From positions 1 through 64,000 of the forward strand of contig JAFWEJ010000003.1 of NCBI GenBank assembly GCA_017512985.1: a stretch of 64,000 bases of DNA. The letters run 5' to 3'. The notes under the pieces were generated by a model that was given only the letters and a program-made list of their open reading frames with translations, made no database searches and was not told where the DNA came from. Below are positions 23,751-32,951 of the stretch, piece after piece. The first letter of the stretch is position 1, and the number at the start of each line of letters is the position of its first letter. The position numbers and the translations under genes were made by a program. The stretch is from Clostridia bacterium (lineage in GTDB: Bacteria > Bacillota > Clostridia > Christensenellales > Aristaeellaceae).

Positions 23751-25001
23751 TCAAGGCTTTTTGTTTATTTTATTTTCCTTTTTTGATGCTCTCCGGTGCT
23801 CCATCCGGGATACCACGATCGCGCAGGAAGCGTCGCCGGTAATGTTGACAACCGTACGGCCCATATCAAATATCCGGTCGATTCCGGCAACCAGTGCGAT
23901 TCCTTCCACCGGCAGTCCGACGGACTGCAGGACCATTGCCAGCATGACCATGCCGGCGCCGGGCACACCGGCCGTACCGACAGACGCCAGGGTGGCGGTC
24001 AGTACAATGGTCAGCATCTGGGAGAATGTCAGGTTGATGCCGAAGCAGGTGGCGATGAAAACCGCGCATACGCCCTGGTAGATTGCCGTCCCGTCCATGT
24101 TGATCGTCGCCCCGAGCGGCAGCACAAAGGAGGCGATTTCACGGTCCGCCCCGAGCTTTTCGCTGCAGTCCAGGTTCAGCGGCAGCGTGCCCACGGAGGA
24201 AGCGGAGGAGAAAGCCATCATCATTGCGGGCAGCATACCCCTGAAAAACTTTACCGGTCCTACGCCCCCGAGCGCCCTGACGCTCAGGGAATACGTCACA
24301 GCCATATGGATGATATAGCACAGGTAGGCAACCAGCAGGACGACCGCCAGGGATCCGAGCACCGCGGGTCCGTTTTCCGCGATCACCGGGCACAGCAGGC
24401 AGAACACGCCGATCGGAGACAGCTTCAGGATCAGTTCCATCGCTTTCATGCAGATATCGTTGCAGATATCCACCGCTTTGAATTCCATGTTGAAACGGTG
24501 GCCGATCAGCATCAGGGCGAAGCCGATGGTCAGGGCGGATACGATAATCTGGAGCATATTCCCTTCCACAAAAGGCGCAAGGAAATTGGAAGGGAAGATT
24601 CCGACCAGCGTATCCATGAAATTGACGCTTGTCGCGGCAGGCTCATACGCCAGTTCCGCCGTGGAAAGCACCGGGAAAAGGTCTTTGAGCAGATTGGCGA
24701 ACAGCAGGCCAAAGGTCACGGCAAACGCTGTCGTGCACAGGTAATACAGCACAGTGGTGCCGCCGATGGCTCCGATTTTTTTCACATCCCGCAGGGATAC
24801 GACGCCGGACATAATGGAAAAGAATACAAGCGGACCGACGATCCACTTGATCAGGTTCAGGAAGATTGTGCCGAACGGCCTGATATAGTCCTTCGCAAAG
24901 CCCGGATTGCCGGTCAGTATGATCCCTGCGCCGACTGCCAGGACCAGGGCAATGAAAATCTGAGTTGACAGCGCCGGCTTTTTCTTTGGTTTTTCAGTCA
25001 T
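23751..25001 (-). CDS. Dicarboxylate/amino-acid:cation symporter (DAACS/SLC1 family)
   Basis: The 416-residue membrane protein carries SLC1 hallmarks: a serine-rich hairpin region (AFSSASSVGTLPLN), NMDGTAIYQG in helix 7, and GVPGAGMVMLAMVLQ before VAGIDRIFDMGRT. It imports glutamate, aspartate or C4-dicarboxylates with Na+ or H+. GGGAGAG lies seven bases before ATG 25001, preferred to a TTG six codons upstream. A response regulator gene ends 44 bases upstream on the same strand and may control it. Confidence 0.88.
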   Translation of the reverse strand: MTEKPKKKPALSTQIFIALVLAVGAGIILTGNPGFAKDYIRPFGTIFLNLIKWIVGPLVFFSIMSGVVSLRDVKKIGAIGGTTVLYYLCTTAFAVTFGLLFANLLKDLFPVLSTAELAYEPAATSVNFMDTLVGIFPSNFLAPFVEGNMLQIIVSALTIGFALMLIGHRFNMEFKAVDICNDICMKAMELILKLSPIGVFCLLCPVIAENGPAVLGSLAVVLLVAYLCYIIHMAVTYSLSVRALGGVGPVKFFRGMLPAMMMAFSSASSVGTLPLNLDCSEKLGADREIASFVLPLGATINMDGTAIYQGVCAVFIATCFGINLTFSQMLTIVLTATLASVGTAGVPGAGMVMLAMVLQSVGLPVEGIALVAGIDRIFDMGRTVVNITGDASCAIVVSRMEHRRASKKENKINKKP

Positions 25002-25045
25002 GTCTTTTCTCTCCCGCAATCATACCAGTTACAGATTCCTCAGGC

Positions 25046-25894
25046 TCACGTGTTCTGCCCTTTGGGTCCTCCAGCGGGCGCGGACGGCCGCAGTTCTCCG
25101 CCGAAGACTTTCCAGGACAGGTAGCCTTCGGTTACGCTGGCCCAGGAATAGGAACTCATATACGAGCCGTGATAGCTGTTCACCGCGTCCGCGTCCCCGC
25201 TGAACAGCCGGTACGCGTCACAGGAAATCATCTCGGGAACAATACACATCGAACCGCTTTTCATGGAAAAGATTTCTTCAATACCGTACTCCCGCAGGGT
25301 TCCCCGCAGCAGGCGGATCACCGTGTCGAGCTGTTTCTGCATCGGCCGGTCATATACGCGGTCCTCCCACAGAGCGGAGAAGACTTCCGCCCTCGTGACA
25401 GCGGAACCCTGTCTATCGATCAGGAAAGCCAGCAGTTCCTTGCATTTCGCTTTTCGGAAAAATGCCAGTTTCCCGTCTACAAACAGATCAAAACCGCCGA
25501 AGGTCCGGGCTTCAATCCGGGCTTTCTCCGGACGGTGCCTGTGCGACTGCGCGTGGGCGAATTCAGCGGCCAATTTATCCCGGTCCGCCGGCTTCAGAAG
25601 ATATCCGGAGGCATGAATGGAAAAAGCCTGCACGGCATACTGCGAATAGGCGGTCAGGAAAATGACCGCGGTTTCCGGCCTCATTTCCCTGATCCGGATG
25701 GCCAGTTCAATGCCGTCCATGCCCGGCATATTGATGTCTAGCAGCGCGATATCTGCCGGATGGTTCGCGAGCCATTCCAGCGCCTCTTCCCCGGACTCAA
25801 ATCCGTCTGCCTGCTCCACTTCCGGAATCGACCGGCACTGGGCCAGCGCGTCCTGCAGGGCCTGGCGCTCATCGTCCACACAGATGATTTTCAT
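25046..25894 (-). CDS. Response regulator with SARP/BTAD-type output domain
   Basis: The 282-residue protein has a receiver domain (acidic D7/D8, phospho-site D53 in LLDINMPGMDG, Lys in LLKPADRDKL). From about residue 125 it has a winged-helix transcriptional-regulator C domain (FGGFDLFVDGK, then RQGSAVTRAEVFSALW) followed by a BTAD-like helical stretch. This resembles two-component regulators controlling transport in Clostridia. No histidine kinase gene is adjacent. Its ATG overlaps the stop of a short, startless upstream frame (ATGA). Confidence 0.82.
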   Translation of the reverse strand: MKIICVDDERQALQDALAQCRSIPEVEQADGFESGEEALEWLANHPADIALLDINMPGMDGIELAIRIREMRPETAVIFLTAYSQYAVQAFSIHASGYLLKPADRDKLAAEFAHAQSHRHRPEKARIEARTFGGFDLFVDGKLAFFRKAKCKELLAFLIDRQGSAVTRAEVFSALWEDRVYDRPMQKQLDTVIRLLRGTLREYGIEEIFSMKSGSMCIVPEMISCDAYRLFSGDADAVNSYHGSYMSSYSWASVTEGYLSWKVFGGELRPSAPAGGPKGQNT

Positions 25895-26043
25895 GGCTGA
25901 TCCTCCCCGCGGCCTGTTTCCGGCTGCTCCGGGACCGGGTCGGCCAGGATAAGGATCACGTCCAGGCTCAGAAGCGGTTTCAGCCGTTCAGAAGCCAGAG
26001 GACATCCCTCCTCTCCGTATGCCGCCCGTTTTGAAATATCATT
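25891..26043 (-). pseudogene. Startless open frame coupled to the response regulator, probable gene remnant
   Basis: A minus-strand frame of about 50 residues (AAYGEEGCPLASERLKPLL..., ending ETGRGEDQP) stops in ATGA overlap with the response regulator. It has no start codon and an upstream TGA. The ATGA coupling is typical of an operon partner, so this may be the last part of a lost gene such as a sensor kinase. The rest of 26044-26235 has no other feature. Confidence 0.3.
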
Positions 26044-26235
26044 ACAACATCAGATTTTATCAATATCTGCCGGCCGGGTCAATGACAATCCGGTCATCCG
26101 GCCCGGCGGATATTTGCCGCCGCATTTTTTCATTTTCCGGATGCTTTGGGTGGACATTGGGTGGACAGGAAACGATAAAATAAATTGTATGGTGGAAAAA
26201 GTCTAAAAAATTCCCGGAAATGTGAAAGGAAAGCA

Positions 26236-27372
26236 ATGAAAGACAGACAGCGTTTTTCTGAAAGGCTGAAGAGCTACCTGTTTTACGGCAGCATTCGGAA
26301 AGCAGAATACGATCAGGTGCATATGCCTGTTGCTAAGGCAAATCACAAGGCTTTGACGTACTGGTCCGTCCTTGTAAGCCTCTTCTGGATCTATTGTCTC
26401 GTGATGTCCCTGAAGGCGCCGGATTATACCATGTGCCGTCCCGCGTATCTTACCGCGCTTGGTGTCTGCATCTTTTCCTTCCTTTGTTCACGTTTTGTTG
26501 TCTCCCGGCTCCCGGATACGCTGGCTGTATTCAAATTCATTTTCCGTCTGAGTCTTCTCGGCAGCGGCATTGGAATTGCTGTATGCCAGTGGAACGTGCG
26601 CTCGCTGACCCTGTTTGCTGTTGCCATTATTTCCCCTTCCATCTTTGTCGACAGCACCCTGTCGTCGCTGCTCGTCCACTGTTCCGCCCTGGTGATCTAC
26701 ATCCTCGCGGGAAGGAACGTCATCGCGCCGGATATTTATACCTGGGGGCTGGGCAATTATATCCTGTTTTCTGTCTTCGGGCTCCTGATCGGGAATGCGA
26801 TCAACAAGGAGCGTTTTGAGCGTTATGTGTTCGCGGAATCAGAGAAGAAACTGGCCGAAATCCAGAGACGCTATGCCTATTATGACCGGATGACAGGGCT
26901 GAAGAACAGACGTGCATATGAGGAAAAGCTGCTTGAACTCGAAAAGGATCCGCCGTCCGAATATTGTATCATTATGGCGGATATCAACGGACTGAAGGCA
27001 GCCAACGACAGCATCGGGCATCATGCCGGCGACGAACTGATCACCGGTGCTTCAGAATGCCTGGCTGCCGCCTTTGAGGGCGTTGACACAATCTACCGCA
27101 TCGGCGGGGACGAATACTGCGTCATCATGACCGGACCGGAGGAAAAAGCCCGGCAGTGCCTGGAACGTCTCGGGGAGTTGATCCTGCACTGGAAGGGCCG
27201 CTGCAACGACCATCTTTATCTTTCCACCGGAATTGCCTCAAGCAGGGACCACAGCGGCACCGAGGCCATCACTGCCGAGGCGGATAAAATGATGTACGAA
27301 AACAAAAAAAATTTCTATATGAGCACCGGCCGGGACCGGAGAAAAGATGTCCGTCCCGGGAAGAAAGAATAA
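26236..27372 (+). CDS. Integral-membrane diguanylate cyclase
   Basis: The 378-residue protein has about six transmembrane helices (residues 40-195) and a cytoplasmic GGDEF domain. Active-site motif is RIGGDEYCVIM near residue 290, with DRMTGLKNRRAYEE at the domain start and IMADINGLKAAND for metal binding. It makes cyclic di-GMP from two GTP. Tyr replaces Phe in GGDEF, which is usually tolerated. ATG 26236 with AAAGGA is preferred to an earlier ATG without a ribosome-binding site. Confidence 0.88.
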   Translation: MKDRQRFSERLKSYLFYGSIRKAEYDQVHMPVAKANHKALTYWSVLVSLFWIYCLVMSLKAPDYTMCRPAYLTALGVCIFSFLCSRFVVSRLPDTLAVFKFIFRLSLLGSGIGIAVCQWNVRSLTLFAVAIISPSIFVDSTLSSLLVHCSALVIYILAGRNVIAPDIYTWGLGNYILFSVFGLLIGNAINKERFERYVFAESEKKLAEIQRRYAYYDRMTGLKNRRAYEEKLLELEKDPPSEYCIIMADINGLKAANDSIGHHAGDELITGASECLAAAFEGVDTIYRIGGDEYCVIMTGPEEKARQCLERLGELILHWKGRCNDHLYLSTGIASSRDHSGTEAITAEADKMMYENKKNFYMSTGRDRRKDVRPGKKE

Positions 27373-27401
27373 TCCGGACGTGTCAGAAAGGCAGGACTGA
27401 G

Positions 27402-28523
27402 ATGGCGGAGGAAGGCCTGCCCTGCGGGGAAGACCGGATCGCCTTCGGCAATTACCTGGAATCGGAAGCAAGGCTGATCACGGAAACGGTCATCGCGGAA
27501 CGGAAACCGATGCCCCGGGCGGTTTTCTGCGCCAACGACGGCATGGCGGCCGCTGTCTGCGACGCGCTGAAAAAGCATGGAATACGCGTGCCGGAGGATG
27601 TGATCGTCACCGGATTTGACGGAACGGCCACCGCCTGGCTTTCCAGGCCGCGGCTGACAACCCGCGACACCGATTACCCGGGCCAGGCGCGTCTGATCAT
27701 GGACCAGATCCGCTGTTTCCGGGAATCCGGTGAAGCCGAAGCGGTCTGTATCCACCCGTTCCGCCCGGTGCTGTCCGAATCCTGCGGCTGCCCGGCGGCG
27801 GTCAACGAGCAGATCCGGACCATCCATAACCTGCAGCAGAGCGAGATGATGTATAACATCGAGAACACGCTGTTTTACCGCGTGGATCAGATGCTGGTGG
27901 AAAAGGACCTGTATCATTTCCTGGAAAGCCTCGGGCAGCTGATCCTTCCCGATTCCGCGCTGTACCTGAACAAGAGCATCCTGAACATCAACCCGGACAC
28001 GGAATACCAGGTGGATCATCCGGAGGACGAACTGATCATGGTGCCGCACTGCCGGCCGGGAGAGCAGCCCGCGCTCTGCCAGGTATACCTGAAGGACATG
28101 CCGCTGCCGTCCGGAGAGGATGGCGTGACCATCCTGAATATCGTCCACGCGGGGGAACGGGTCTGCGGGTATTATGCCGCCCATTCCGGAAACCTGAGTG
28201 CGGACTTCCGGCTGATCAAACGGATTTCGGATATCCTGAACCTGCTCGCTTCCGTCCAGCTGGGCCGGGTATGGCAGCGGCAGCTGGAGGCCAGGCTGGA
28301 GAACAACCTGTATACGGATTTTATCGCGGAACTGCCCAACCTGAAGGGCCTGAGCCGCTGGTATGACGAATACGCCGCAGACCGGGAGCATCACCGCCGA
28401 AAAGAGAAAAGACCTGTAGTTTTCGGCCTCCCTCCGGCAGTTGACGGAAAACATGCCCGAAATGTAAAATGGAACAAGAAGAAAAAGAGCGTCCGGAACG
28501 TTAAGTATTCGGAGGTGGGAAAA
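27402..28523 (+). pseudogene. Remnant of a LacI-type substrate-binding diguanylate cyclase, open into the next gene
   Basis: The frame starts inside a periplasmic-binding-like domain of LacI type (FCANDGMAAAVCDALKKHGI, then DVIVTGFDG). It continues through a linker and the start of a GGDEF-type domain (NLYTDFIAELPNLKGLSRW) and then breaks off. The N-terminal half of the sensor domain and almost all of the GGDEF domain are missing. No stop codon separates it from the SH3 protein, so it could be read as an 854-residue fusion. The SH3 gene has its own promoter, ribosome-binding site and signal peptide, so the upstream part is taken as a decayed gene. Confidence 0.7.
28441..28470 (+). promoter_or_regulatory. 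Promoter of the SH3-domain protein gene
   Basis: TTGACG and TAAAAT are separated by 18 bases and lie 54 bases before ATG 28524, inside the end of the remnant gene. Confidence 0.6.
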
Positions 28524-29966
28524 ATGAAACTCAGCCGGCTGATCCGCCTGACCGCAGTCATCTGCGCATGGGCGCTGCTTGCAGGTGTGTTTATGCTGCC
28601 TGCAGTCCCTGCTTTCGCGGGCTACAACGAAGTGGTTGTCGCCACGGACGGAAACGGGGTCACTGTGTATACCGGCTCGTCCGGGAGCAAAAAAGCGGGA
28701 ATCCTGTACAACGGATACAAGAGTGAAATCCCGCTTGAACCGACGAACGGAAGATATGACTGTTTCCTGACGAAGGACTTCACCGTCTGGCTGAACCTGG
28801 ACAAGGCAACGAACCGGGAGCCTTCCGGGCATCATGGCTCGGATGAATGGGAAGCCAAGATGCCGTGCAATATCTTCCTGGCGGAGATTGTGAACGACAA
28901 TACTCCCGTCTACACATCCCCCGCGAACAAGAAGTCAACCGCGCTGCACGCGGCCGGCACGCTGTGCGTCGTGTGCGGGGAGTTCGGCGGGGACTATTAC
29001 CTGCGGGGCCCGTTGGACGGTTTTGTCCGGAAAGAGAGTATCCGGAAGATCTCCGATATGACCTACGCCCAGGCGCATTCTCAGACCTATATCTGGGACA
29101 ATCCGGAAACCTGCACGATCTACGCGTCCGTGGCAAACCCGGTTTATACCGCCGCGTCCGCCACCGGATACAGCGACGATTTCCATTACGGCGGATATAC
29201 GAAAAACGTGCAGGCCGTGGTCCTGAAGGACCTGGGCGGCTGGGTGCAGCTGACCCAGGGGCGTTTTGTGGAAAAACGGTTCCTGGATCCGGAGGGAGAC
29301 CATTCCTATCCCGTGGCCTATGTGAAGACAGACGGGATTCTGGGCCGGCTGAATGTCCGGTCCTCGGCCAGCACCGATGCCATGTCCGAGGTAAAGCTTT
29401 GTTCCGGGGTGCAGGTGCATATCGTCTCCCGTACGGAGAAATGGGCGGTGATCTTTGTTTCAGCGCCGAACGGCGGAGTCAGCTACACCGGCTGTGTAAT
29501 GGCGGAGTTCCTGGACTTCAGCGGCGGAAACAGCGTCAGGGACGGCAGCACGCAGGTCCGGCTGACAAAGGACCTTCCGGGAGACAGGGAAATGGTTCAT
29601 TTCTATGAGAACGCAAAGGGGAACGTCCTGCCGGCGGGAACCCTGCTGAAGGTGATCGGGGTGTATGACCACCAGGGCAACAGCCGGTCAAACCAGGCGG
29701 ACGTATTCCTGTGTGAGACGGAGGACGGAAGGTATATCAGGGTTGAGAGCACGGGCGTGCTGGAGCCGGTGCAGGAAAGCGGCCTTCAGGCCGCGGCCCG
29801 CTCGGCGGTGAAAATGCGGGAAGCGCCGAACCCGGATGCGAAAGTGCTTTATCAGGTCAAGGCGAAGAACAAGGTGGACGTCCTGCTTCGCGGAGAAATC
29901 TGGACGCTGGTAAAATACAAAGGGAAAACCGGGTATATGATGAGCAGGTACCTGAGCTTCCCTTAA
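28524..29966 (+). CDS. Exported protein with bacterial SH3 domains
   Basis: The 480-residue protein starts at ATG 28524 with CGGAGG seven to eight bases upstream. It has a Sec signal peptide (WALLAGVFMLPAVPAFA) and several SH3_3-like beta-barrel repeats: RLNVRSSASTDAMSEV, KMREAPNPDAKVLYQV, VKYKGKTGYMMSRYL. Such domains bind cell-wall peptides or polysaccharides. No catalytic domain was recognised, so it is probably a cell-wall-bound structural or adhesion protein. A bidirectional terminator follows. Confidence 0.8.
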   Translation: MKLSRLIRLTAVICAWALLAGVFMLPAVPAFAGYNEVVVATDGNGVTVYTGSSGSKKAGILYNGYKSEIPLEPTNGRYDCFLTKDFTVWLNLDKATNREPSGHHGSDEWEAKMPCNIFLAEIVNDNTPVYTSPANKKSTALHAAGTLCVVCGEFGGDYYLRGPLDGFVRKESIRKISDMTYAQAHSQTYIWDNPETCTIYASVANPVYTAASATGYSDDFHYGGYTKNVQAVVLKDLGGWVQLTQGRFVEKRFLDPEGDHSYPVAYVKTDGILGRLNVRSSASTDAMSEVKLCSGVQVHIVSRTEKWAVIFVSAPNGGVSYTGCVMAEFLDFSGGNSVRDGSTQVRLTKDLPGDREMVHFYENAKGNVLPAGTLLKVIGVYDHQGNSRSNQADVFLCETEDGRYIRVESTGVLEPVQESGLQAAARSAVKMREAPNPDAKVLYQVKAKNKVDVLLRGEIWTLVKYKGKTGYMMSRYLSFP

Positions 29967-30020
29967 CCAAAGGCAACCCTGCGGTTCATGAGCAGACAGC
30001 GCCGGCGCCGGCGCATACGA

Positions 30021-30053
30021 AAAGCCCTGCAATCATCATTGCAGGGCTTGTTT
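30021..30053. terminator. Bidirectional terminator between converging genes
   Basis: AAGCCCTGCAA and TTGCAGGGCTT form a perfect 11-bp stem around TCATCA, with T-rich tails on both strands. Confidence 0.9.
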
Positions 30054-30082
30054 CTTTCCTGGTCCGGGAAAGACCGGGCCGG

Positions 30083-30607
30083 TTATTTCTCCATCATGTC
30101 AATGGCTTCCTCAACCGTCACGCAGTCGGCGAAGCAGTCCGGCCAGATCTCCTCGTTGTAATACCGGTATGTCGTTTCTCCTGTCATGTAATCATTGTCG
30201 AAGGTGGAATTCGCCCCTTCGGGAATGATCACCTCATACCCTCTCTCAAAAGCGGATTTCACGGTGCAGTCAATGCACCAGTTCGTCTGGAGGCCGATGA
30301 CCATCAGGCGTTTGTCCTCCTGCCGCTCCATGTAGGCCGTGAAGTCTTTGTTTCCGAAACAGCTGTTAATCGTCTTGACAAAGACTTTTTCTCCCGCCTG
30401 AGGCTTCACCTCGTCGGCGATCTCAAAAGCTTCGTCGCCGGCGGACAGTCCGCTTTCGGGGCCGGCGTCATGCTGGAAATAGATAACTTCCACATGGTTC
30501 TTCCGGGCCGCTTCGATCAGGCGGACCGTCCTGTCCATAAAGGTGTCATAGGCATACAGTTCCTCGTCCGCAATGCCTTTCTGCACGTCGATCACCAGTA
30601 AGATCAT
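30083..30607 (-). CDS. Isochorismatase-family cysteine hydrolase
   Basis: The 174-residue protein has the family's Asp-Lys-Cys triad: D7 (LVIDVQKG), K78 (KTINSCF) and C111 (LQTNWCIDCTVKSAF). The family hydrolyses amides or vinyl ethers such as nicotinamide, N-carbamoyl compounds or isochorismate; the exact substrate is not readable. It overlaps the rsgA gene by four bases and is last in a three-gene operon with rsgA and a methyltransferase. Confidence 0.85.
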   Translation of the reverse strand: MILLVIDVQKGIADEELYAYDTFMDRTVRLIEAARKNHVEVIYFQHDAGPESGLSAGDEAFEIADEVKPQAGEKVFVKTINSCFGNKDFTAYMERQEDKRLMVIGLQTNWCIDCTVKSAFERGYEVIIPEGANSTFDNDYMTGETTYRYYNEEIWPDCFADCVTVEEAIDMMEK

Positions 30608-31611
30608 TTTTGTTCACTCCTTTTCAGTTTGCGCCGTTCCATGGCGGTGTTCATCATCTTTTCATTCTTTCGGATTTTGCTCCAGCTGTTCTCTTTTTCC
30701 AGCCTGCTGAACAGTTTCCAGCGTTCAGGCGACAGCGAACCGTTCTCCAGCGCCTGCCGGACCGCGCATCCCGGTTCGTTTCCGTGGGTGCAGTCCGAGA
30801 ACGCGCACCGGCTGATCAGTTCCGCGATATCGGAGAACGTGCTGTCGATCCCTTCCTCCGCGTCGATCATACCCAGTTCCCGCAGGCCGGGCGTATCGAT
30901 AAAGGATACCCCGTCCAGTTCGATCAGCTCCCGGTGGGTGGTCGTATGCCTGCCTTTTGAATCCTCTTCACGGATCCCTCCGGTGCGCATGACCTCCTTC
31001 CCCGCCAGCGTGTTGACCAGGGTGGATTTCCCGGCGCCGGAAGACCCGAGCAGGGCGATCGTCACGCCCGGCCGGAAAAATGTCTTAAGGCGTTCCAGAC
31101 CGTATCCCGTATAGGAACTGATCGAAATCACTTCAAGGTCCCTGTTCAGGGAAGCAACTTCCTTTTCCGCGGTTTCAATGTCCGGGCAGAGATCCGCCTT
31201 CGTCAGCACCGCGACGGGCGTCGCGCCGCCCGCGGCCGCCATGGCCGCGTAACGGGCAATCCGGTTCACGCTGAAGTTATAGTTCAGGGACGTGATGATA
31301 AATACATAATCGATGTTGGCGATCAGCGGCTGGACCTGCATGGTCTTGACAAAACTGTCCGCGTGGCCCCTTCTGTCCGGACGGTAAAACGCGCTCCTGC
31401 GCGGCCGGATCGACCGGATCAGGCTGTCGCCATAGGGATTCACTGTAATTTCCACATAATCGCCGACGACGGGATATTCGTCCCTGTAGCGCAGGCCGCC
31501 TGTCAGCACACAATAATACTCTTCTGTCCCGTTCCGGACAAGATAACGGTCTCTGTGAACCTGTACAGCACGGTAAGTTTCGTTCAAATCAGTTGGTTCC
31601 TCCCCTCTCAT
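30604..31611 (-). CDS. rsgA: Ribosome small-subunit-dependent GTPase A
   Basis: The 335-residue protein shows the circularly permuted GTPase order of RsgA/YjeQ: G4 TKAD (137-140), G1 GSSGAGKST (189-197), then G3 DTPGLREL. An N-terminal OB-like domain precedes these, and a C-terminal zinc knuckle (CAFSDCTHGNEPGC) follows. It checks late 30S subunit assembly and releases on GTP hydrolysis. It shares four bases with each neighbouring gene. The length is slightly above the usual 290-300 residues because of a basic C-terminal tail. Confidence 0.92.
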   Translation of the reverse strand: MRGEEPTDLNETYRAVQVHRDRYLVRNGTEEYYCVLTGGLRYRDEYPVVGDYVEITVNPYGDSLIRSIRPRRSAFYRPDRRGHADSFVKTMQVQPLIANIDYVFIITSLNYNFSVNRIARYAAMAAAGGATPVAVLTKADLCPDIETAEKEVASLNRDLEVISISSYTGYGLERLKTFFRPGVTIALLGSSGAGKSTLVNTLAGKEVMRTGGIREEDSKGRHTTTHRELIELDGVSFIDTPGLRELGMIDAEEGIDSTFSDIAELISRCAFSDCTHGNEPGCAVRQALENGSLSPERWKLFSRLEKENSWSKIRKNEKMMNTAMERRKLKRSEQK

Positions 31612-32474
31612 TTCCGCACCTGTTTGCGGTAACGGTACGTCGTTTTCCCGAAGGTGCCCGTATAAGCCAGCTCCTCCCAGCCGTCGGCCAGGAGTTCTTC
31701 ATTGCGCCCGGTTTCCCGGTGCTGGTCTCCGGGTACGTCCAGCAGCCATCCGCCGTCCTTCGTGACCCGGGCCAGCTCATCCGCTTCCTCCCGGAACCTG
31801 TCGCCGACCACATGCCCGCTCATGGAAACGTCAAAACTGTTGTCCGGGAAAGGCAGGCAGTCGCAAAGCCCGTCGCATACCCGCATATTGCGGATGCCTT
31901 TCCGGGCGATCTCATCCCGCATGAACTCCCGCAGGGAATCCACCGGCTCGCTGGCCACGACAAACGCGGCGCGTTCCGCGGCGGCAAACGCCAGCCTTCC
32001 GGTTCCGCTTCCGACATCCAGCACGGTCTTTCCTTCCAGGCTGCACAGTTCAAACAGCCGTTCCTTCTTCCAGCCGTAAATGAAGTCGCACTTCTCTTCC
32101 ATAACCTCCGGGGTCGTATAAATCACAAAATCTTCAAACGCGCCGAGAATTCCGACCTCCGCCTCGCGGACCTGCTCCGGCGACAGTCCTTCCGGCGCAC
32201 GGGCAATCAGTGCCCTGACTGTTTCAGCCATTTCCGGGCATTTGTGTTCAAACACCCATGCCACCTTCGGGTTTGCTTTCAGCGCAGCCGCCATTGCGGT
32301 TTCGGTTCCGCCTCCCAGGTTCTCCAGCATCAGCCGGATCTGGAATCGTTCCATGCGCAGCATGACGTCAAAAGCATAATCTTCCGGGTTCATCCATCCT
32401 AAAATCCCCATGGTTTCCTCCTGTTTCTGTTCGGTATGGTTTTCCTGTATGTTCCCGTTGTTCTGTTCCTCCAT
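31608..32474 (-). CDS. SAM-dependent methyltransferase
   Basis: The Rossmann motif I VLDVGSGTGRLAF and later SFDVSMSGHVVGD and VTKDGGWLLDVPG mark a class I methyltransferase. From ATG 32474 (GGAGG nine bases upstream) it has 288 residues; ATG 32411, with an even better GGAGG, gives 267 residues without a hydrophilic N-terminus. Which start is used cannot be settled. An N-terminal helical domain of about 100 residues may bind the substrate, which is unknown. It heads the operon with rsgA and the hydrolase. Confidence 0.8.
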   Translation of the reverse strand: MEEQNNGNIQENHTEQKQEETMGILGWMNPEDYAFDVMLRMERFQIRLMLENLGGGTETAMAAALKANPKVAWVFEHKCPEMAETVRALIARAPEGLSPEQVREAEVGILGAFEDFVIYTTPEVMEEKCDFIYGWKKERLFELCSLEGKTVLDVGSGTGRLAFAAAERAAFVVASEPVDSLREFMRDEIARKGIRNMRVCDGLCDCLPFPDNSFDVSMSGHVVGDRFREEADELARVTKDGGWLLDVPGDQHRETGRNEELLADGWEELAYTGTFGKTTYRYRKQVRK

Positions 32475-32499
32475 AGCCTGCCGCCTCCTTTCAGGACAC

Positions 32500-32532
32500 A
32501 AAAAAGCCGCTTATCCGTCACGGACAAGCGGC
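32500..32532 (-). terminator. Terminator of the 34-residue small gene
   Basis: GCCGCTTGTCCG and CGGATAAGCGGC pair with one mismatch and are followed by TTTTTT on the minus strand. It lies after the small gene at 32559-32663 and before the methyltransferase gene. Confidence 0.75.
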
Positions 32533-32558
32533 CGGTCATGCCGAAAAATATGCCGGGG

Positions 32559-32663
32559 TTATTCCGGTCTGCTCTTCGGATGTTCGGACACAAAGCCTGT
32601 GCGGATATATGCCGCAGTGTTCACGGTCGCTGCGACCCGTTTTTCGTTCATCACTGTCCGCAT
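32559..32663 (-). CDS. Small protein of 34 residues with its own transcription unit
   Basis: ATG 32663 follows AGGGGG with eight bases between and encodes MRTVMNEKRVAATVNTAA and 16 more residues. It has a near-consensus promoter (TTGACG, 17 bases, TATACT) 35 bases upstream of the ATG and a strong terminator 26 bases after the stop. Complete signals around so short a frame support a real gene or a small RNA with a coding part. It has no signal peptide or membrane helix and no recognised homologue. A second unit with the same promoter pattern occurs at 59132-59224. Confidence 0.5.
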   Translation of the reverse strand: MRTVMNEKRVAATVNTAAYIRTGFVSEHPKSRPE

Positions 32664-32697
32664 ACGAAGAGCCCCCTTTCCTGTCATGTTCGGAATG

Positions 32698-32726
32698 AGT
32701 ATATCCCGAATGAAAATGTCCGTCAA
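32698..32726 (-). promoter_or_regulatory. Promoter of the 34-residue small gene
   Basis: TTGACG and TATACT are exactly 17 bases apart on the minus strand, a near-consensus housekeeping promoter. The context GATATACTCA is repeated at the promoter of the small gene at 59224. Confidence 0.8.
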
Positions 32727-32951
32727 GAAGTTTGTTGCAGCAGCGGAAAGCGCTCGCTGCGGTTTTTTCCGCTGCCGCCGGGACATTTTTGACTATAATT
32801 GGCAAAAGCTTTACACTGCTGTTCATTTCATAGTAAAGTATTTTATAAAGCATGAATCTCCGGAATCAGGCGGATATTATGCCGGCTGAAGCTGATTCCT
32901 GATGGATCAGCGCGGGCAGCGCCTGAATACCGTAATGGAGGAAACTGCGCA

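Noticed and set aside
17803-24968. Long open frames opposite the MFS exporter and the DAACS symporter
   Set aside because: Their sequences are low-complexity, rich in Arg, Gln and His, and lie exactly opposite well-supported membrane proteins.
32399-32593. A 64-residue frame overlapping the terminator and methyltransferase start
   Set aside because: It covers a strong terminator hairpin and shares no family motif; the methyltransferase frame explains the region.
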